Below are positions 54,276 through 64,000 of a stretch of 64,000 bases of DNA, piece after piece. Origin of the DNA: Pseudogymnoascus destructans (Eukaryota > Ascomycota > Leotiomycetes > Thelebolales > Thelebolaceae); contig NW_020167540.1 of NCBI RefSeq assembly GCF_001641265.1, forward strand, positions 186,001 to 250,000. Direction: 5' to 3'. The stretch's first letter is position 1. The number at the start of each line of letters is the position of its first letter. The notes beneath the pieces are model-generated. The model saw only the letters and a program-made list of their open reading frames with translations, made no database searches and was not told where the DNA came from. The translations under genes and the position numbers were made by a program.

Positions 54276-56151
54276 TCTGCGAATGGCACCCAGTTGCCTT
54301 TTTCAGCAAAAAGCTAGATCCAGCAGAGCTGAACTATGAAGTCCATGACCAGGAACTCCTGGTGATTGTGAAGTCCTTTGAGCAATGGAGACACTACCTC
54401 GAAGGAAGCCAGTACCCAATTGAGGTCCTAACAGATCACAACAATCTGAAGATTATGGAAACCACCGCCCTCACAAGGAGGCAAGCGCGGTGGGCGCAGG
54501 CGTTATCAGCCTATGATTTCCACATCTCCTATCGAGCGGGAAAAACAAACCCAGCAGACGGTCCATCTAGGAGACCAGATTATGAGGGTGAAAAGGGTAG
54601 CCAGAATGTGATGCTACTGACCCTTAAGAACAAGCTCCGAGAAGCCATGCAGGCAGGAGGTATCCCGCAGATAAGTCGGACGATAACAAGCCAAGAAGGC
54701 TTTCAGATAGGAGAACCTAACCTACAGCGTAGGAAGGCAAACGCTAGCAGCGTAAGACTGGGCGATGACCATAGTAAGGACACCAAGAGTCCAGGTCTCG
54801 TTGTCCCTCGGGTTGCAGTAGCTGCTGTAGCCAAGGGAGAGAGCGCCTATAGTGCTGCGTCTGAACCCCTAATAGACTTGATCAAAACCCTCCAGGCGAC
54901 TGACGAGTTAGCTGTTAAAAGGGCCAAGGATATTGGGTTGGCGCGAGCAAAGGGCTCTTCAGATTGGAGAGTAGACGATGCAGGCATCCTACGCTTCAAG
55001 GGAGCGGTATACATACCTCCCAATCAGGCAGTGCGGATGGAAATCTTCAAGATTTGCCATGACGACCCACTGGCCGGGCATTTTGGATATAAGAAAACCC
55101 AAGAGTTGATCCAACGCAAATACTACTGGCCTGGCCTCAGCGAGGAAACCAGGGAGTACGTACGGGGCTGCGATAGATGCCAGCGCATCAAGCCCGTGCG
55201 GCATAGGCCATATGGCGAAATGCAGGCCTTAAGAATGCCCTCGAAACCATTTGAATCCATAAGTATGGACTTTATCACGGATCTGCCCCCAAGCGTAGGG
55301 GCGGATCAAGGCAAGGCTTCAGACTCCATCCTTGTGATTGTTGATCGTTATACTAAGGTGTCCAAATATATACCCTGTAGGAAAACCATCACGGCCCCAG
55401 AGCTGTCGCGCCTCTTCCTTGCGTTCTGGGTAAAGGACTTTGGAATCCCAGCTGAAATAATCACGGATTGAGGGAGTGTGTTCACCTGTCACTTCTGGTC
55501 AGCGTTCTGTTTTCACCTCAAAGTAAGGCGTAACCTATCGACTGCTTTCCACCCTCAATCCGACGGCCAGACCGAGAGGCAGAATCAGAATATTGAAGCC
55601 TACTTGCGGATCCACTGTAATCAGCACCAAGACAACTGGGTGGAACTCCTCCACTTCGCGGAATTGACCTACAATAACGCCTTCCATGATTCCATCCAGA
55701 TGTCGCCAAACCAGGCCCAATACGGCATCAATATAGACCTAAGACAAGGGATCGAGGACGACCCCACCAGAAGGGAAGTGCCAGTCGCGAAAGATCGCAT
55801 CAACCTGATCCTAGAATTGCGACAGGAGCTCGAAGAGGCGTGGAAACAGACGAAGGAAGCCCAAATACGAGGCTACAACAAGCTGCACAAGCCAATGCAG
55901 TATGTGGTAGGAGAGAAAGTATGGCTTTCGGCCAAGAATATCAGAACCACCCAGCCAAGTAGGAAGCTTGGGCACCGCTGGCTTGGCCCGTATGAGATCA
56001 CCCAGTGCATCGGTAAGCAGGCTTACCAGTTGAAGCTACCGCCAAGGTATAAGGCGATCCACAACATGTTCCACGTGTCCTTACTAGAAAGGTATTGGAA
56101 AAACACAGAGGAACCCAACCCTCCACCTAGCCCAGAAATTGTGGACGGTGA

Positions 56152-57077
56152 TGTCATACTGACATTCGTTGCACTCAGTTTGCTATCAAACTCAAGAGCA
56201 AACTTGGAAATCTCCTCCTCAAACCTACAAGTCACTATACATATTTTGGCTTATCACACCAACAACAAGAGCAATACTACTCACCGATTGCTACAACCAT
56301 CTATGATTCATTACACGTCATCGCTCCTTAGTTACTGGGCCGATATTACCACATAGCATATCTCTACAACCCTCTATGATTCATTACATGACATCACTCA
56401 TACTACCACATGACATATCTCTACCAACTAGAGGCCTAGGAGCATGAACGATAGCTCTAAAAGCTCCTACGAACCTCTATGATTCATTACATGTCATCGC
56501 TCTTTAGTTACCCACAAGATTGGTTAAGTTATGACATAATTTGTCTATGACATAATTTGTCTATGACATAATTTGTCTATAGGGGTACTCTGACCTTGGA
56601 CCTCCTTTTACTTCCTATAGGCTACGAACCTAAGAGATGGTTCTATGGGATTCTCTTACGTCGACTACAGTTACCAAGCCTGGTAAGTCATGGAAAGTCT
56701 TGGAAAATGAGAGAACTACACTCCTTTAGCATAAATAGGATTGCCCTTTCCTTAAGAAAGGGCAAGCAGACAATACAGTAAATCGACTATCACATACTTC
56801 CACGTCTTTTCCAAGCTTCCAAGCATTGATCTTGTTACTCCTTGTTTCTGAAAAGTCAGTGAGGTGTTAACCTCTGACTTACCCCTGAGTTCCCAGACTC
56901 AACATTTGTTGCAACTTGTCTGAACCACTTCACTACATCACACACCTGGTTGCTGCGTTGTGGAATAGTCTAAGCTATGACCCTTTGGCTCTGTTTTCTA
57001 AGACAGTGTGTTGTCTTAGTAAATTCATCCCTTCCTTGGGTGGCTAGATTCTCACATCTGGTGCACCCACCATTACA
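56152..57077 (+). mobile_element. Solo LTR, 926-bp family, copy 3
   Basis: TGTCATACTG...CCATTACA with a perfect 5-bp target duplication GGTGA (56147-56151, 57078-57082). It splits the codons for Val-Asp-Gly-Glu of the element C chromodomain region; the frame continues correctly when the LTR and one duplication are removed. An internal 19-bp piece with GACATAATTTGTCTAT is present three times. Confidence 0.94.
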
Positions 57078-57465
57078 GGTGAGGAAGAATACCAAGTAGA
57101 AGCGGTCCTAGACCACAGGATAATCAAACGAGGCAGGGGCCAGAGAGAGGAATACCTTATTAGATGGGCTGGTTATACAGCCGCAGACGACCAATGGGTG
57201 CCAAAACATGACGTAGGGCTATCATTAATCGAGGCATATTACAGGAAGCATGCACAAGGAAGCAAGGATGGGACAACGTAATGGTATTGGCCCTACAAAC
57301 TATGAGAACGATCAATCAGAACCCTGGTCAGATGAGGACGACGACGAGGACTCGGACTCAGACGAGGATGACGAAGAAACAGGGATCGCACCCTCGTCCC
57401 CAGACGACAAGGACAGAACTGAAGGAGGCCCTGGGGGTGCTGGTGGAGTGTTGAACTTCCACTTG

Positions 57466-57861
57466 CTAGGCTTCACAAATCAGCGCTCCAACAGAGCACA
57501 TCTGGCCTGGGAAGTTGTAATACGTGTGCGCACACTTCATGCAGAACGGGCGGGAGCCAGCGCGAAGGCGTCCTGCAGAATCAGGAACCTCACAGCGGGC
57601 AGCGACCTTCCACCCAAGCACGGTGCGCTCATCCTTTGGAGCCTCGGACTCAGGAACGATGGAGCCTTCAAGATCCTCAGCTTCGTCCTCGACTTCAGGC
57701 GAACGATATGGACGGATAGTGCGAGAACATGATGTGGAGGAGGTGACAACAGAAGGAACAGGCGTGGCGGGCACCTGCGACTCGGGAGAGCTGGACATCT
57801 GGGCCGCTGGTCGCTTGCGAGGTGTAGCAACTAGAGCCTTCCCCTTTGGCTTGGGAGCCAT
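57466..57861 (-). CDS. Antisense accessory ORF of element C, Cys-containing
   Basis: 131 codons opposite to pol and between pol and the 3' LTR, as in element B. Starts MAPKPKGKALVATPRKRPAA, has a Pro/Ser/Thr- and acid-rich middle, and ends FCMKCAHTYYNFPGQMC...ICEA with a CxxC-x(n)-C pattern. A further part may lie beyond an intron. Family not recognised; the shared position and Cys clusters make it more than a chance frame. Confidence 0.5.
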   Translation of the reverse strand: MAPKPKGKALVATPRKRPAAQMSSSPESQVPATPVPSVVTSSTSCSRTIRPYRSPEVEDEAEDLEGSIVPESEAPKDERTVLGWKVAARCEVPDSAGRLRAGSRPFCMKCAHTYYNFPGQMCSVGALICEA

Positions 57862-58265
57862 GATGAGGGTTGGACGATGTGAGATCTATCCGTAACGATA
57901 AGCTCCTGCAATCCAGGTGGAAAGGAAGTGATTACCTTAAAGAAACAAGCAACTGTGTAGGCCCCAAAGGTTGGGACTAAGATCGAGGGCGAAAGGCGAA
58001 GTAAGGTGATGTTGAGGATGAAGGTGGCAGGAAGTTCGATAGGAAGTTTGGAAGGAAGTAGGAGTTTGGCGCGAGACCCATAACAAAGGGGGTGGCCGCG
58101 GCAATCCACAACCAAGGGGGGTCACGGGACCAGCACACCAAGCGCACACCCAAACAAGTCCACCACCCGGGTCAAAACAAAAAGTCTAAACAAGCCAGGA
58201 GGGCAAGTAAGCCCTAGCTGCGAAACCTTGGAATTGAGGGCAATCCCTCTAAGAGGGGAGGTAAT

Positions 58266-58501
58266 TGTAAGGAAGGCCATCACGTGCCACCACGTGAGGT
58301 CCCTTTCATAAGCGGCCCATAGGGCTCGGTAAAATAGGGCACAAGGTGCATAGATAAAAGGGGTTGGAGGCCTCGGAAGAAGGCCTCCAGTCAATAGTCG
58401 CTGTATATACGTAGACCTATTGTTACGCATTGAATCCTACTTCCTACCTACTGATCTGGTTCCCTGAGCTCCCATGTGACCCTGGGTCCTACGCCTTTAC
58501 A
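58266..58501 (+). repeat. Short LTR of element C
   Basis: TG...CA bounded (TGTAAGGAAGG to CGCCTTTACA), 236 bp, preceded by a polypurine tract and containing TATATACG after GATAAAAGG. No second copy is present here, so the borders rest on ends and tract position. Confidence 0.65.
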
Positions 58502-58640
58502 GGCCTCCAGGACTATCTCAAGGTCCAAATACAGCGTGCACAAGACGAGCAGGCTCAGGCTTTTAACAGGGGGGTGGTTGCACCACAATTTAAAGTTGGT
58601 GATGAACGGATCTGGTGTTGCGACGGTTCTTTTTCATCGA
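58502..58640 (+). mobile_element. Gypsy pol scrap (integrase C-terminal region)
   Basis: Reads GLQDYLKVQIQRAQDEQAQ and FNRGVVAPQFKVGDE, typical of the stretch between integrase core and chromodomain in another gypsy lineage, then breaks. Confidence 0.55.
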
Positions 58641-61010
58641 GGCCGTCGTGACAGCCGATGTGCCCGGTGGCCGAGATGCAGTGACCCATTCCTGTTGCTC
58701 AGGAAGAGGCGCGATCCACTTGCCTCTGTTTGGCTTGACATTCTCCTGAGCAACAGGATATGGAAGCTGTGCCAAGGGCCGGCAGAGATCGTGTTTGTAT
58801 CATTCGAAGAATGTTCCAGCGAGCGAGGCAATGTCTGAGACGGGTCGGCGATGGATGTGGCGTTATCGGCTACATTGGAAACAGATATGAGGGATTGACC
58901 TGGAAGCTTCGGATGAAGGTCGGCAACATGCCCCTCATTGGTTGCGCCATTTGAAGTAAGAACTGGGACATGCTCCAAAACCCGAGGTGGATTCATCGAC
59001 TGGTAAGTAGTCTCGTTTCCTTGAGCAGTTGTCTCTGGAAGGGCCCCAGAGGATTCAGATAATTGCAAACCTCTGATGGAGCAGTCGGAGTCATTGAGGT
59101 TCCAAGTGCGATGCACGGGATAAGGTACGCATACGAATGCTCTGGCGCCTCTCCTCCTTCACGCTGGCTCGGCAGGCTCTCACTTCCTCGAGGCTTGGTG
59201 GTGGTGGCTGCACTCTCAACTCAGCAATAACCCGAGCTCTATCCTCATTGATGGACTGGGGCCCATGGGTTGATGCAATATGAGCTCCAGTGTGATTTGA
59301 AGTGGCACTGGCGGTGGCAATAACCTGAAAAATACCTTAGGCCTCCACTGAAGCAGCAGCTTGAAGGTCCACTGCATCTTTGGTTGGGGCTTGGGCAGAT
59401 GCTGTGCCTCCAGTTGGGGCATCAGTTCGAGAAGATGTTGTATGTATAGCTGGGGCAACAGTTTGATGAGATACCAATTTCTTGGCGGTGCTTGTGCCTG
59501 TTGTAGCAATGGTCATAGATGAAATTGCTTCATTTCTGGCAAGGGCTGAGACTGAAACTGAGACTTCTGGAATTATTTGGCCCTGAGCCAGCTGTCCAGC
59601 TTGGTCCTCGGATTGGGCAGTGAGTTGAGAAGATTCCTGGCCATGGCTTGATGTGGAGACACGAAGGTTTGTCTGGCGTTGGTTTGCAATAATACCTTTT
59701 CCGTCCTTGATCGTTTCAGAGATTCTGGCTTCAGTTTTGTTTGTAGTAGCCTCTTCCAGAAGATGAATGACATCGGGGGTCTCATCTATGGGAGACTCGA
59801 GGTCATTATCTTCAGTAAATGCCTCCAAAGTTTCCTCGACCTTTGTGGTCTCATTTGCTATCCATTCAGTTAGAGCTACGTCTACACCGATAACTTTGGG
59901 ATATTAAACTCACAATTAATCTCCGTAATCTCAGCTTGAACTGTAGCAACACTGCTGGCTTCACCAGCCTGTTCCACTACATCAATCTTGCACTTAGTCC
60001 TACGGCGCTTGTTCTTGCCTGTTTTTGCTTTTGGTCGCTTTTGGATGACCATGACTGGTTCAAGCCTTGAAAAGCCCTGACTCAATATCGGAATGACCTC
60101 CAAACCATAATATAGTTTCGAAATGTTGTTGAAATTCGGAAAGCCTGGATTTCTTCCTTCCATGTTTGCGATACAGTCCTGGGTATCATTGTTCAGACAT
60201 GTCTGGATCAAGAATCAATGGTTGTCTTTCGCAAACTGATGGAGGTCATCGTGGGTTGGAGAGATGATTGGTGCCTCGTCATCAGTATTGGTCTTGCAGC
60301 AAAGTGTGTCAATTGAGTCATGCTCGATCTGAAGCGCCTTGTTACGACGGAACAAGAAGGCTGGCCAACTACAGGACAGGAAGGAGGGAGGTCGCATGAG
60401 ACCGGCCCTGGTACCTGGAGGGGCAGCGGGGAATAGTAGTTCCGAAAGTATCACGTGACGGACTCGCAGGATGATGAGAAGAGTCCTAAGAGTCCAGGAC
60501 TCTGAGGACTCGAGTGAGTTCCCAAGAGTCCACTAGGCACGACGCCACTATATAAGTAGATAGTATTTCCTTAGATAGGAGCTTTGTGCTCAACTCAATA
60601 CAGTATTTGTTATATACTAGTAACGTGTTACTTGAAGCCTTTGTGTCTGATCCCCTGCCTCCTCTGATAAGTAAACCTTTACGCAAGAGAACCTCTGTGT
60701 CTTCTATCGTTTAGAAGTCAGCGTTACACGCCTCTGGGTCTTTAGTGAAGATTTCAGCAATGGTCTCATTGTGGGCCTTCATTCTATTGTAGAGAAAGTC
60801 CGTGCTCCATACAGTTTGACCAAATGTAGTGCCAATGTAGCTATAGGGAATGGTGGAGTTTGAAGACGGGATGCCGTGGCTTGCAGAAAGACGTGAATTC
60901 TCATAACCCTGTGATTGTTAGTGAATAGGTTTCGTGTGTCTTCACACAGCTATAACTTACCTCAGCCCAAATCCTGAGATCGATAAAGCCCTCTTGCTCC
61001 CTCTAACAGT
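58641..61010 (-). pseudogene. Hypothetical multi-exon gene split by a solo LTR
   Basis: On the minus strand: EQEGFIDLRIWAE, an intron (about 60966-60915), GYENSRLSASHGIPSS ... SYIGTTFGQTVWST, FTKDPEA, then the solo LTR. After it come LQIEHDSIDTLCCKTNTDD, an in-frame TGA (near 60226), TCLNNDTQDCIANMEGRNPG, a basic patch (RPKAKTGKNKRRRTK), an intron (about 59923-59880) and an acidic, then Gln/Ser/Thr-rich region to a stop at 59337; further weak frames reach about 58650. The reading frame is continuous across the LTR when it and one CGCCT copy are skipped. Family not recognised; the basic patch suggests a nuclear protein. Confidence 0.5.
60340..60728 (+). mobile_element. Solo LTR of element B family
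   Basis: TGTTACGACGG...AGCGTTACA, 389 bp, with target duplication CGCCT (60335-60339, 60729-60733). It is closely similar to the 475-bp LTRs but has only one copy of the 86-bp unit that is duplicated there. Sense orientation is plus. Confidence 0.94.
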
Positions 61011-61699
61011 GCTAAGGAATGTGGCATTTAGGGCTAAAAATAGGGGTAAAGTTAGTAAATAGGCATCATTAATTCATATTTTGTGGAGTAGAAGATAATA
61101 TGCCTTCATACTCTCTTGTAATGCAAGCTCAACCTATAGAACTCTAAGCTTATAGAGCTACATCTTAGCAAATTAAAGAGGATACAAAAATTTGCCATTT
61201 GCACTTAGTTTCCAAGGGCGTCCTGTTCGAGGGGCATTAATAAGATGTGTATCAAGTAATTGCTTGTTGATATCTGGATTATATCTACAGTAGCGTGCTT
61301 CAGCCATGTAGTATCACACTTGCCGCTTAGAAGAGACTCTTATAAAGAGTATAAAACTGGACTGTAACTATCGAGAGAAGACAGTAGCAACAATTAGTTA
61401 TGAGAATGGTGTGTCTACAATGACTACTTAAGTACTACAATGGCATAAACTAATAAAACGAAAGCTAACATGGAAACTAGGATTAACTAAAGTGATGAGA
61501 GAAGCACGACTACAATTCGCTCTACAATATACACATTAGACTCTTATGGATTAGAAAAACGTTATATAGACAGACAAAATATCTATAGTCCTTAGCCATT
61601 GACGTAGAGGATTTAAAGTATAGAGGACAAAAGATGAGAGATTCGAGCCATCTGTTATTCGCTCTTGATGGCATAGAGCATAGAATTCATGTAGTGGAG
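61011..61699. other. AT-rich, no gene seen
   Basis: Stop-rich in all frames; looks like strongly mutated repeat DNA. Confidence 0.5.
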
Positions 61700-62345
61700 C
61701 TGTTTTACATATGATAAAAAGGGGCCATATCACATTTGGAAAAAGGAGACAGCAAAGGAGAAGAGAGAAGCAGCAATTGAAATCGAAGCATTTAATAATA
61801 CAATTGAAGCGCAATGCAAAGAGGAATGGAAACTTGAAAATGGAATATGTCACCTTGGATTACGAAACTATAGAGGAAGGAAGCCAGAGTGGAAGTTTAC
61901 AAAAAAAGACAGGAGCAGTGAGCTATGAGAAAGGAAAAGGAGAATTAATGCATGGTAATACCGAAAAGTCATCCTTAATCCTTTACTTCTACCGTTTGCA
62001 CAAGAGTATAAGAAGGAAAGGCCAAATACTATTGTACAAGAAGATAAAGCACCATCTTATGCGTTAAAGTGGCAAAAGGCTGTCTTTAATAGGTTTAATA
62101 TTCAACGGCTATTGTAGCTAGGTAATTCGCCCGACCTTAATATGATTAAGCCTTGTTGGAAGCAGGTTACTACTTGTAAAGGGCCTCCTACAACTTAGAA
62201 GACTATGGAAATCATGTGGAAAAAGGCATAGGAGGAGCTTGAATAACAGAGAATATAGGCGTCGATTAAGAGGATTCCACGCCATATTTAAGAGGTTATT
62301 AGACTCGAAGGAGGAAATGGATATAAGGAAGGGGTTAGTGATATA
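61700..62345 (+). mobile_element. Tc1/mariner-type transposase remnant, heavily mutated
   Basis: Plus-strand fragments of a fungal DDE transposase end: a Lys/Arg/Gln-rich linker, IVQ-equivalent then EDKAPSYALKWQKAV, the hallmark LGNSPDLNMIKPCWKQV (canonical GNSPDLNxIEPCW), EIMWKKAQEEL and IKRIPRHI-stop-EVIRLEGGN. Many Gln codons are now TAG/TAA, as expected from C-to-T mutation. Confidence 0.75.
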
Positions 62346-62849
62346 TCTACACATGGCAAGGCACGTAGGAACTATTAACTATTATACTTGATTTTCATTT
62401 TATGAAACTATAGGTGTGAGTATTGTAAGCACTCATTTTGACAGGGGTAGGTTATACCCCTGCCTAGTAAGGACTTTTGGTATACGCCTCTGTAGATAGT
62501 GTAGTAATTCAATTAATCTGTTTCATTCTATATACTGTAGTCTACTGTCAAGTTTTCCTGCCTGTTGCGTAAAAGCCGAATGCCTAGTCACTAAAACATC
62601 ACACGATTTACATGTAGTTGCAATATCTCGGTCCTTCCTCTAACAGGTTATGAGCTCTTTAGTGATGCTTAGAAAGCTTTGTGTTTTGAACTAGATAATT
62701 GATTCTGAAGACTTACATCAATAAAGTGAGAGCCTAAGCTATCCGCTAGTAATACTCAGTCTAAAGGAGTCTGTAAAGCAAGCCATCAATTTAGCTATGG
62801 CAGTCTAGCTCTATAAGGCAGAAAGTGATAACAGCTTACAAAAAATAGA
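62346..62849. other. AT-rich, no gene seen
   Basis: No feature recognised. Confidence 0.5.
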
Positions 62850-63475
62850 GTCAGAACACATCAAATGGTCCTAGATCCAGAAGCTGTCTAGTCTGAACTA
62901 TTAGAATTAGGCCCTCTAAATCCAGATTGAGCTTATTAACAGGAAAGTCTAGAGTGCCACTAATGCTAGTTTTACGCTCGAATATGAGCTTGATAAGTCT
63001 GAAAAGGAAGAGACTGCGGAAGTCACAGCTGTCTGTAAGGAGAAGCTTGCCTTCTTCCACAACAACTAGGCTAGAAGAATCATTCTAGAAAGCTGTATCC
63101 CATTAATCGTCAACTGGGTTATAGGCCTCGTGACAGCCAAAGAGGTATGGGATAAGCTTAAGAGAATGCATGCCTACAACAGGCTGTAGCAGCTAGACTC
63201 TAAAAATGAGGCCTTTAGAAGCTATCTTCTACTAGCGACTACCCTAGTGTTTGATGTTGCCACAATGCTAAATCAACTCCAAGACGTAGCAATAGAGCTA
63301 GAAGACAGGCCCTCAGACTTAAGAAAGGTCAGCTGGCTACTGGTAATTATGAGAAGTCGTCATAGTAGCAAATATGACATTGCGAGCACCTAGATTAGGG
63401 TGGCAAGGATCACAGATTACTAGGATATCATTGACTAGTGTCAAGAAGTATAAAGCATGAATAACGGTTATTTTA
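62850..63475 (+). mobile_element. Ty1/copia Gag remnant, heavily mutated
   Basis: Fragments in one frame match copia-type Gag: VNWVIGLVTAKEVWDKLKRM, NRL-stop-QLDSKNEAFRSYLL, MLNQLQDVAIELEDRPSDLR and ITDY-stop-DIIDQCQEV. Stops are mostly TAG at former Gln positions. Confidence 0.65.
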
Positions 63476-63584
63476 TGTACGAGCGCAACAGGAGAAGACC
63501 GAATTCAACCTTGGTTTATTGGAAAAGCTAAAAAGCCACGAGCTTTACAAGGAATCGATATTCCTAAGTCTATCATAGCTCAGA
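63476..63584. other. Junction between copia and gypsy B remnants
   Basis: Short unassigned stretch. Confidence 0.4.
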
Positions 63585-64000
63585 GGTGTTGCTGTTGTAT
63601 CTTAGCAACCACATGTAGCTGCATGCTACCTGTCGTGGCACACAGCTGGTTTGTACTAGGCCTGTCTTTGTCACTTACTAGTGGCCTACTGTCGAGGACT
63701 CCTAGTTTTTTAACTAGAGTTGTCTAGTAGATCATCATCTCTTGAGGATCTCTTTCATGTACTCCTACTTGTAGTAAACTAGTTGTTCTAAGAAGGGCAA
63801 ACAGGAATGCTCTGTCTTGTCCAGACAATGGATTAGACAGTCATAAGTATAACACTTTGACCATGGCATAATATAGTGCTAAGGATGATCAGTCCTAGTC
63901 ATGTCCTAGTCCTGCAATCCCCTTCCTTCTTCATCTGTAGGAACTCTATTAACGTGGTACATGTTGACTCTAAACATCTCTCCAAGTTGAGATCTGTCAT
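63585..64000 (-). mobile_element. Element B gag/pol junction fragment, decayed
   Basis: 63585-63715 is clearly homologous to 39700-39832 of element B: the protease start, the spacer and the same run of T (GTTTTTTAACT) at the slippery site. Beyond about 63720 the resemblance to the gag end fades. It continues past the window edge. Confidence 0.75.

Larger units (their letters stand above)
54276..58501 (+). mobile_element. Ty3/gypsy chromovirus C, copy 2, 3' half with LTR
   Basis: Starts in RNase H (CEWHPVAFFSKKLDPAELNY, VLTDHNNLKIM), then integrase, chromodomain (EEYQVEAVLDHRIIKRGRG) and a Lys/Asp-rich end. A TGA at 55469-55471 replaces Arg of ITDRGSVF. A 926-bp solo LTR interrupts the chromodomain region at 56152-57077. 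Downstream are an antisense ORF (57466-57861), a polypurine tract (AAGAGGGGAGGTAAT near 58251-58265) and the LTR 58266-58501. The 5' half is missing at the head-to-head junction. Confidence 0.88.

Noticed and set aside
1..64000. tRNA or rRNA genes
   Set aside because: No convincing A- and B-box pair with cloverleaf or rRNA-like stretch was noticed on reading; a covariance-model scan would settle it.

Overview
The window is nuclear DNA of a filamentous ascomycete (Pezizomycotina). The basis is short spliceosomal introns (about 45-60 nt, GTAAGT-type donors and CTAAC-like branch sites), ascomycete housekeeping genes (PWP1, PRP16, HEM14), a fungal nitrate porter, a fungal NACHT-ankyrin NLR and many fungal LTR and DNA transposons with C-to-T-type decay. 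The species cannot be named from the sequence alone.

Left part (1-12.1 kb): divergent PWP1 (truncated by the window edge) and PRP16. Then a relic of a nitrate-assimilation cluster: a broken 3' half of the siroheme nitrite reductase gene beside an intact five-exon nitrate/nitrite porter gene with many GATA-type sites upstream. Then a glutathione S-transferase fragment cut off by inserted DNA and a cytochrome P450 remnant.

Biosynthetic cluster (13.4-19.4 kb): this is the main discovery. On the minus strand, in a frame with no long uninterrupted ATG-initiated ORF, lies a two-exon 269-residue secreted precursor. It has a signal peptide followed by 14 near-identical 17-residue units ending in Lys-Arg, the architecture of fungal Kex2-processed RiPP (dikaritin-type) precursors. 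Next to it are a three-exon UstYa-family (DUF3328) gene with two HxxHC motifs, a second membrane-anchored protein that also carries two HxxHC motifs, and a prolyl-4-hydroxylase-like Fe(II)/2-oxoglutarate oxygenase. Each repeat contains Pro-Pro-Gly, the classical prolyl-4-hydroxylase recognition context, and Tyr-Asp-Tyr, a plausible site for UstYa-type oxidative ring closure. The inferred route is secretion, Kex2 cleavage, Pro hydroxylation and Tyr-centred cyclisation.

20.2-23.5 kb: an intact three-exon NLR (N-terminal STAND-associated domain, NACHT, highly identical ankyrin repeats), of the kind linked to fungal non-self recognition.

24-47 kb is a transposon nest: rearranged Ty3/gypsy element A; a 926-bp LTR family (truncated, and solo with target-site duplications); and a SNF2-type ATPase pseudogene with a Fot1/pogo element in one intron, itself split by a 6,998-bp Ty3/gypsy chromovirus (element B) with 475-bp LTRs, a gag/pol -1 slippery heptamer and an antisense accessory ORF. 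48.6-52.5 kb returns to genes: HEM14 and a convergent DHA2-type MFS transporter. 52.6-64 kb is again transposon-derived: two head-to-head copies of chromovirus C, another solo element-B LTR splitting a hypothetical gene, and strongly decayed Tc1/mariner-like and copia-like remnants.
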